A stretch of 64,000 nt of DNA, from the NCBI GenBank assembly GCA_026004975.1, contig BPKE01000001.1, positions 124,001 through 188,000 of the forward strand, written 5' to 3'. The notes beneath the pieces are model-generated. The model made no database searches. It worked only from the letters and a program-made list of their open reading frames with translations, and was not told the DNA's origin. How positions within the stretch are numbered: position 1 is the first letter of the stretch; every line of letters starts with the position of its first letter. Shown piece after piece: positions 58,936-64,000 of the stretch. The translations under genes and the position numbers were made by a program. The stretch is from Gammaproteobacteria bacterium. Lineage in GTDB: Bacteria > Pseudomonadota > Gammaproteobacteria > HTCC5015.

Positions 58936-59413
58936 GCGCTTGAGCTACTTCGGCGGGCACTACCGCCACGTGGCGCACCGGCTCGTCGACATCGGCCTGG
59001 GCGCCGACACGGAACGCATCAGCGGCCACATCGAACTGCTCGTGGGGCCGTCGTTCGCCCCGACCCGCGGACTGGGCGCCGGCCGCCCGCCCCACTTTAC
59101 GGCACTGGACATGTTGGTCTGCGGCGCCCAGCTCGCCCAAGCGCTGCTCTATCACCTCGACGGCATCGACCGTTCGCGCAGCGAGAACCTGTGGATGCGC
59201 AGCGTCGAGCTTCACATGCCGTCCCCCATCGAGTACGTCTGCGGCCGCGCCCTGCTCCTTGACGTCACTCTGGAGCGTACACGCGTCATCCCCAGACGAG
59301 ACGGCACCTGGCGGACCGCCGAGCTGTGCGGCGCGACGCCGGCGCAGTCGTCTTTCGCCATCCGCGCGGCGCTCGCCCACCGCATTCCCAACCGGGAGGA
59401 GACCCGTGTCTGA
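58936..59413 (+). pseudogene. avrD: AvrD homologue, 3' half
   Basis: Second homologous half: LSYFGGHYRHVAHRLVDIG, PHFTALDMLVCGAQLAQALL and YHLDGIDRSRSENLWMRSVE, which match the C-terminal half of AvrD (LDGVDRANSENLWMR-type block). It repeats the pattern of the first half (YFG-YR...T-D-LV-GAQL). The reading frame is open from an ATG at 58904 inside the IS right end, so a 169-residue product starting in the IS is possible. The last codons overlap the start of the next gene (GTG at 59406). Confidence 0.85.
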
Positions 59414-60179
59414 AGCGCGCCTCCGACTCGCCGTGTCGGGCACCTACGGCACAGGCAAAACCACCACCACAGAAGCCCTGGCGATCGCCACGGGCCTCTC
59501 CGGAACCCATGCGCGCACGGCGCGAGAGTTGCTGGCCGAGGATTTCCCCGGAAAGACACTCGAAGACCTGTCCGCATCGGAACTCATCCGGCTCGGCCTG
59601 CGGCGCCTGGAAGAGCGCATCCATCACGAAGCGGCCCAGCCCGGCGGCTTCGTCTCGGACGGTTCCGTGATCCATGAATGGATATACGGAGAAGCCCGCA
59701 TGCGCTTTGGCATCAACCCCAACGCCGGCATCCTGCGCAAGCTCGTCAGCGAACTCGCCGGCCTGCCGGTCAAACCGTTCTACAAAACCTACATGGCCGG
59801 CTACGGCGCGCTGGTCAAGGCTCGCGCGAAACGCATGTACGACGCCTACGTGCACCTGCCGGTCGAATTTCCCCTTCCGGAAGACGGCCACCGCCCCGTT
59901 TCGGAACGATTCCGACACGCATCCGATGCTTTGCTCATCGAAACCCTGGACGCGCTCGAAATCCCATACATCATCATCCGCGGCAGCATCGCGCAGCGCC
60001 TTTCAACCATCATCGAACACTTCGGCCTGCCCATCGCCGTCCCCATCGATGTGGCGGTGCAGACGGCCGAGACCCGCGTCGCACAGCAGGCCGCTGAAAT
60101 TCGCCGGCACGCCGAGGCCGCCGCGCGCGACCGCAACCGGTCGTGGTGGCGCAAAATCAAATATGCGTTCCGCTACTGA
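59406..60179 (+). CDS. P-loop kinase/ATPase, AAA_28/NadR-like
   Basis: 257 residues. Walker A is VSGTYGTGKTTTTEAL (residues about 9-24), and VSDGSVIHEWIYGEARM is the Walker-B-like region of the NadR/AAA_28 group. DAYVHLPVEFPLPEDGHRP and ALEIPYIIIRGSIAQRLSTI (20 residues) follow. Small-molecule kinases share this layout, so phosphorylation of a sugar or nucleoside is plausible, but the substrate is unknown. The GTG at 59406, behind GGGAGGAG, overlaps the avrD stop by eight bases; the end overlaps the HAD gene by 17. This is part of an overlapping chain and so likely to act with AvrD. Confidence 0.8.
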   Translation: MSEARLRLAVSGTYGTGKTTTTEALAIATGLSGTHARTARELLAEDFPGKTLEDLSASELIRLGLRRLEERIHHEAAQPGGFVSDGSVIHEWIYGEARMRFGINPNAGILRKLVSELAGLPVKPFYKTYMAGYGALVKARAKRMYDAYVHLPVEFPLPEDGHRPVSERFRHASDALLIETLDALEIPYIIIRGSIAQRLSTIIEHFGLPIAVPIDVAVQTAETRVAQQAAEIRRHAEAAARDRNRSWWRKIKYAFRY

Positions 60180-60817
60180 ACATCGCCCGGGCGGCGTCGT
60201 GGCCCTGTTCGACTTCGACGGCACACTGGCACGCTGCAACACGCTGACGGACTTTGCGCGTTGGCACCATGGCCAGAGAAAATATTTCGTAAAGCTGGCG
60301 AAAATGCTCCCCGGTTACCTGCTCTTCCGCATCGGGCTGCGGGACGATCATTGGGCCAAGCCCCGCTTCGTCACCACCTTCTACGCGGGCGCACGCGAGG
60401 CGGACCTGCTTCGAGAGGGCGCGCTCTACTGCCGGACCCGGCTCCCGAAACTGATCGACCCCGTGGTGTATGCGCGCTGGCGCTGGCACCGCCGTAAAGG
60501 ACATCACCGCATCGTCGTGACCGCGTCGCTCCCCTATTGGATCGCCCCCCTGGTGCGACTCCGAAGGAGCGGAATTGATCTGCACACGCGCCGAAGTCTC
60601 CGGCGGTTTCCTCACCGGACGGCTCATCGGGCGCAATTGCTATGGCGAAGCCAAGTGCGCAGCGGTTCGCGAGCATCTCGACCAGGCGGTGTCCGCCTCC
60701 ATCTACGCCTATGCCGACCATCCCTCGGACGACCCGCTGCTGACACTCGCAAACCATCCCTTTTGTGTCCGCATGCGGGCATCCGAAACCGATATTGAAC
60801 CGGGAGACGACCGATGA
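60163..60817 (+). pseudogene. HAD-IB phosphatase, SerB-like, one frameshift
   Basis: The HAD motif I is complete (VVALFDFDGTLARCNTL, residues about 12-28), motif II is VTASLP, and after a frameshift near 60560-60575 the frame continues GAELICTRAEVSGGFLTGRL, RNCYGEAK (motif III Lys) and IYAYADHPSDDPLL (motif IV). One extra base in 655 would explain it; the corrected product has 217 residues. The layout is that of HAD-IB phosphoserine phosphatase-like and lyso-lipid phosphatases. It overlaps the kinase gene and the exporter gene (ATGA). A likely role is removing phosphate from an AvrD product; inference. Confidence 0.78.
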
Positions 60818-63139
60818 TCGACCGTTACAGCCGATGGATCCTGGAGCACCTCCTGCTCGTCGTGGCGCTGTGGGTGCCCTTGCTGGTGTTCTGCGCGGCG
60901 GGCCTCGCCCGCCTGCCCTACGCCTCCGACTACCGGGTGTTCTTCGGGCCGGACAACCCGCAGTTGGCGGCCTTCGAGGCGATGCAGAACACGTTCGACA
61001 GCAGCGACAATGTCCTCATCGCCGTGTCCCCGGACAGCGGCGACGTGTTCGACCCCCGGACGCTCGACGCCGTCGCCTTCCTGACGAAACGCGCCTGGTC
61101 CATCCCTTACGCCGGTCGCGTCGATTCGCTGACCAATTACCCCTACACCCGGGCCGAAGGCGACGAGCTGATCGTCGAGGATCTCGTGCCGGCGGACGCG
61201 CCGCTGGACGCGGCGCGGCTGGCCGCCCTGCGCCGCACCGCGCTCGGAGAAAAACAGCTCGTCGGCCGGCTCCTGTCCGCCGACGGCACGGTCGCCGCGG
61301 TGAACGTGACGATCCGCCTGCCGGGCGAGAACCGGGAACGCGAGGTGCCCGAAGTCGCGTCGTTCGTGCGCGGCCTGCTCGAAGAAGCGCGGGACCGATA
61401 TCCCGGCCTGGCGTTTTACGCCAGCGGGCAGGTGATGATGAACGACGCGCTGGTCGAAGCGGCGCGCCGCGATCTCGGCGGCCTGTTCGTCCTCGCGCTG
61501 CTGGCGATCCTGGGCGGCGCGGTGTGCTTCACGGGGCTGGGCACGGCGGCGCCGCTGACGGTGGTGGTGCTGCTCGCGGCGCTGCTCGTCGCCTTGGGGG
61601 GCGGCGCCTGGCTCGGTCTGCCGATGTCACCGCCGGCCGCTTCGGCACCGACGATCATCCTCACCATCGTCGTCGCCGGCACGCTGCACCTGCTGGTCGC
61701 TTACGGCGGGGCGCTGCGCCGCGGCATCGAACGTCGCGAGGCGATGCGCGCCGCGCTGGTGGAAAACTTCATGCCGATGTTCCTGACCGCGCTCACCACG
61801 GCGATCGGCTTTTCGACACTCAATTTCTCGGACTCGCCGCCCTTCCGCGACCTGGGCAATTTCACCACGCTCGGCGTCGCGGGGGGCTTTCCTCGCCTCG
61901 ATCACGCTGCTGCCGGCACTGGCGGTGAACCTGCCCGCCTGGCACTTGGGCCGTACGCCGTTCGCGCGCTTCGGCGAGACGGTCGCCGAGTTCGGCTGGC
62001 GGCACAGAAAAGCGGCGCTGCTGGCGCTGCCGGCCTTGCTGCTGTTCTGCGCGCTGGGCCTCCCGCGCAACCACATCGACGAGGTGTTCGTCGATTACTT
62101 CGGCCCCAGCTTCGAGGTGCGGCGCGCGAACGACTTCATCCTCGACAAGCTGACCGGCATCGCCACCCTGGAATACCAACTCGACAGCGGCCGCGAGGGC
62201 GGCGTCGCCGACCCCGCTTACCTGCGGTCCGTCGACCGCTTCGCCGCCTGGCTGGAGCGGCAACCGGAGGTTCGTCACGTCAACGTCCTGACCGACGTGC
62301 TCAAACGCATCAACCGGAACATGCACGGCGACGACGACGCCGAACACCGGCTGCCGCAACGCCGGGATCTGGCGGCCCAGTATCTGCTCGTGTACGAGCT
62401 GTCCCTGCCCTACGGCCAGCGGCTGGACAACCAGCTCACGGCCGATCACCGCTCGATGCGGCTGGTGGCGACGCTGCACAAAGTCAGTTCGCAGACCTTG
62501 CTGTCCCTGGTGCAGCGGGCGGATCGATGGCTGGCCGCCGAGAAGCCGGCGTTCCGCACCGGCCACGGGGTGAGCCCCGACGTCATGTTCGCGCACATCG
62601 GCCAACGCAACAACACGGCGCTGCTCGGCGGCGCGCTGCTGGCGTTGCTCGGGGTGTCGCTGGTGCTGGTCGTCGCCTTGCGCTCGCTGCGGCTCGGCCT
62701 GATCAGCCTCGTTCCCAATCTGCTGCCGGTGCTCACCGCCTTCGCCCTGTGGGGCTGGTTGTCGGGCCACGTGGGCCTGAGTCTGACGGTGGTCGGGGCG
62801 ATGACCCTCGGCGTGGTCGTCGACGACACCATCCATTTGCTGGCGCGATATGCGGCCGCCCGGCGCGCCGGCGCCGCGGCGCGCGCGGCCATGCACGAGG
62901 CCCTGCAAAAAAGCGCCACCGCGCTGCTCGGCACCACCGTGAGCCTGGTGCTCGGCTTCACCGCCCTGGCCTTCTCGGATTTCCGGCTCAATGCGGACAT
63001 GGGCGCGATGACCGCCCTGACACTGGCCTTGGCGCTGCTGATGGATTTGCTGCTGCTGCCGGCGCTGCTCTATGCGCTCGACGGCAAGGCGCCGGCGGCG
63101 GCCCCGGCGGACGTGGCCGCCGACCACGCCGGGCCGTGA
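60814..63139 (+). pseudogene. MMPL/RND-family lipid exporter, one frameshift
   Basis: Two halves with an identical plan: a first helix (LLVVALWVPLLVFCAAGLARL, in part), a large periplasmic loop (DYRVFFGPDNPQLAAFEAMQ), a helix cluster, and again a helix at ALLALPALLLFCALGL, a loop and a final helix cluster with VVDDTIHLLARYAAARR. The frame breaks inside a run of six G near 61880-61885; one fewer G gives GAFLASITLLPALAV and a 774-residue product. MMPL proteins export lipids or lipid-like molecules across the inner membrane. The ATG at 60814 overlaps the HAD stop. It would be a natural exporter for an acyl-sugar made by AvrD. Confidence 0.85.
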
Positions 63140-63145
63140 CGGCCG

Positions 63146-63835
63146 TCAGGCGCGGCGTTCGATGGGCGGCGCGTTCAGCCAGCCGCGGGCGAGCGCGCTC
63201 CGCAGGGCCTGGACACGGTTCGAGGCGCCGAGCTTCCGGTAGAGCCGCGCCAGATGGTACTTCACCGTGTGTTCGCTGATATGCAGGATGCGCGCCATTT
63301 CCCAGACGGACTTGCCCTCGCTCAACCAGAGCAGGACTTCGCGCTCGCGCGCGGTGAGAACCGGCGCGTGGGTGCTGGCCGGCAAGACGCGGCGGAAGGC
63401 CGCATCCAGGTGGGGGGCCAGGCGCAACAGCAAAGCGCCGCCGTCGCGGGCGGCGGTGCCGGCGAAATACAAGGCCGTCCACCCCGCTTCGTGCCGCCGC
63501 CACAACAAGGCACCGGCGGTGCCGCAAGCCGGCCGCGGCAGAACGGCGGAGGCGCCGTGGACGGCGGCCGGCGGCGCGAACCGCCGGGCACGTTCGCTCA
63601 ACTCGCGCTCCGAGCAAGGCGCCCGGGCGCGCGGCGCATGCACCAGCCAGCGCACCGCCTTCGGCCTCGCCCGCTGGGCATCGCCCGCGAGATGCACCAC
63701 CGCCAACCAGTGATATTCGATCAAGCCGGCCAGCCGACCCAACACCGCCTCGAAACCCGGACGGTCGGTCACGGCCAGGCAGCGTTCGGCGAAGTCGAGC
63801 GCGGCATCGAGCTGGACGACGCTCGGTTCGAACAT
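63146..63835 (-). CDS. LuxR-family transcription regulator
   Basis: 229 residues. The C-terminal LuxR helix-turn-helix (about 165-220) has LTAREREVLLWLSEGKSVWE (20 residues), and HISEHTVKYHLARLYRKL. The N-terminal domain (about 1-150) is LuxR-length but I see no clear acyl-homoserine-lactone pocket (the usual Trp/Tyr/Asp set is not evident). The ATG at 63835 follows AAGGA; a GTG 27 bases upstream is open too. It converges on the exporter gene after 6 bases and is divergent from the next gene. It could sense the product of the AvrD operon or control the next gene. Confidence 0.85.
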   Translation of the reverse strand: MFEPSVVQLDAALDFAERCLAVTDRPGFEAVLGRLAGLIEYHWLAVVHLAGDAQRARPKAVRWLVHAPRARAPCSERELSERARRFAPPAAVHGASAVLPRPACGTAGALLWRRHEAGWTALYFAGTAARDGGALLLRLAPHLDAAFRRVLPASTHAPVLTAREREVLLWLSEGKSVWEMARILHISEHTVKYHLARLYRKLGASNRVQALRSALARGWLNAPPIERRA

Positions 63836-63864
63836 GAGGGTTTCCTTTTCCCTGGAGAACACCC

Positions 63865-64000
63865 ATGACCATGATAACAGCCTCGAAACGGCGGCGTGAA
63901 CCGCGCGCCATGCTGCAGATCGCGATGCTGTTCTCGGCGCTGCAGGCCGGCGCCCCGGCGCCGGCGGCCGGCACCGCCCAGGAGGATCCGGCCAAGGCCG
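63865..64000 (+). CDS. Start of an exported protein (cut by window end)
   Basis: 45 residues before the window ends. A signal-like segment (MLQIAMLFSALQAGAPAPAA, 20 residues) is preceded by a positively charged stretch; the ATG at 63865 has GGAG upstream. The frame stays open to the edge. Divergent from LuxR by 29 bases. An outer-membrane or lipoprotein-sorting protein accompanying an MMPL exporter would fit the context, but nothing in the sequence proves it. Confidence 0.5.
   Translation, partial: MTMITASKRRREPRAMLQIAMLFSALQAGAPAPAAGTAQEDPAKA

Noticed and set aside
56225-59413. AvrD as a type III secreted effector
   Set aside because: AvrD is a biosynthetic enzyme rather than a translocated effector, and no type III secretion gene or hrp box is in the window.

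Overview
The window is about 64 kb of high-GC DNA with gammaproteobacterial gene order. The block fimV-truA-trpF-trpB-trpA-accD-folC-dedD-cvpA-purF (about 42.8-54.8 kb) is the arrangement known from Pseudomonas and its relatives. Haem d1 genes (nirJ, nirN), an anaerobic ribonucleotide reductase behind an FNR-type box, and a sulfur-transport operon suggest a facultative denitrifier. Many carbohydrate-active enzymes, several with lipoprotein signals, PA14 inserts or poly-serine linkers, suggest that it feeds on plant cell-wall polysaccharide. I cannot name the genus. No tRNA, rRNA or CRISPR array was seen, and no gene-free stretch exceeds 300 bases.

Layout. 0-2.8 kb: end of a nir cluster (nirJ 3' end, nirN), then sodB. 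2.9-6.0 kb: a frameshifted AraC regulator converging with a frameshifted cellulose-binding DUF1593 protein carrying a long poly-serine linker. 6.1-11.0 kb: MFS permease, SulP permease, persulfide-type metallo-beta-lactamase and two YeeE/YedE halves, all on the minus strand and mostly overlapping. 11.0-16.7 kb: Crp/Fnr and LysR regulators, aldo/keto reductase plus GH3, and a methyltransferase. 16.8-32.3 kb: a minus-strand xyloglucan locus (GH95 fucosidase, TonB receptor, GH35, GH31 with PA14) resembling the Cellvibrio japonicus locus, followed by an IclR regulator and an L-fucose-oxidation pair (aldo/keto reductase, fuconolactonase-like amidohydrolase). A GH3 lipoprotein lies upstream. 32.4-38.7 kb: pncB, EF-hand protein, DMT protein, a PA14-containing GH3, hemP behind a Fur box, and a SpoIIAA-like protein. 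38.9-41.9 kb: nrdD, a separate 59-residue glycyl-radical protein, and nrdG. 41.8-56.0 kb: housekeeping genes. 56.2-64 kb: avrD split by an IS21 element, then an overlapping chain of P-loop kinase/ATPase, HAD phosphatase and MMPL exporter, a LuxR regulator and the start of a secreted protein.

The most novel part is the avrD operon. AvrD of Pseudomonas syringae makes syringolides from a beta-ketoacyl chain and a pentulose. Here it is translationally chained to a possible kinase, a phosphatase and a lipid-type exporter, which reads as a make-and-export set for a lipid-sugar signal. The IS21 sits exactly between the two homologous halves of AvrD, with a 4-bp duplication. Removing it (and one extra C) restores a 343-codon frame.

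A caution: twelve frameshifts in eight genes are all consistent with one extra base each, several in runs of 6-7 C or G. That uniformity points to base-calling error as much as gene decay, so those genes may be intact in the organism.
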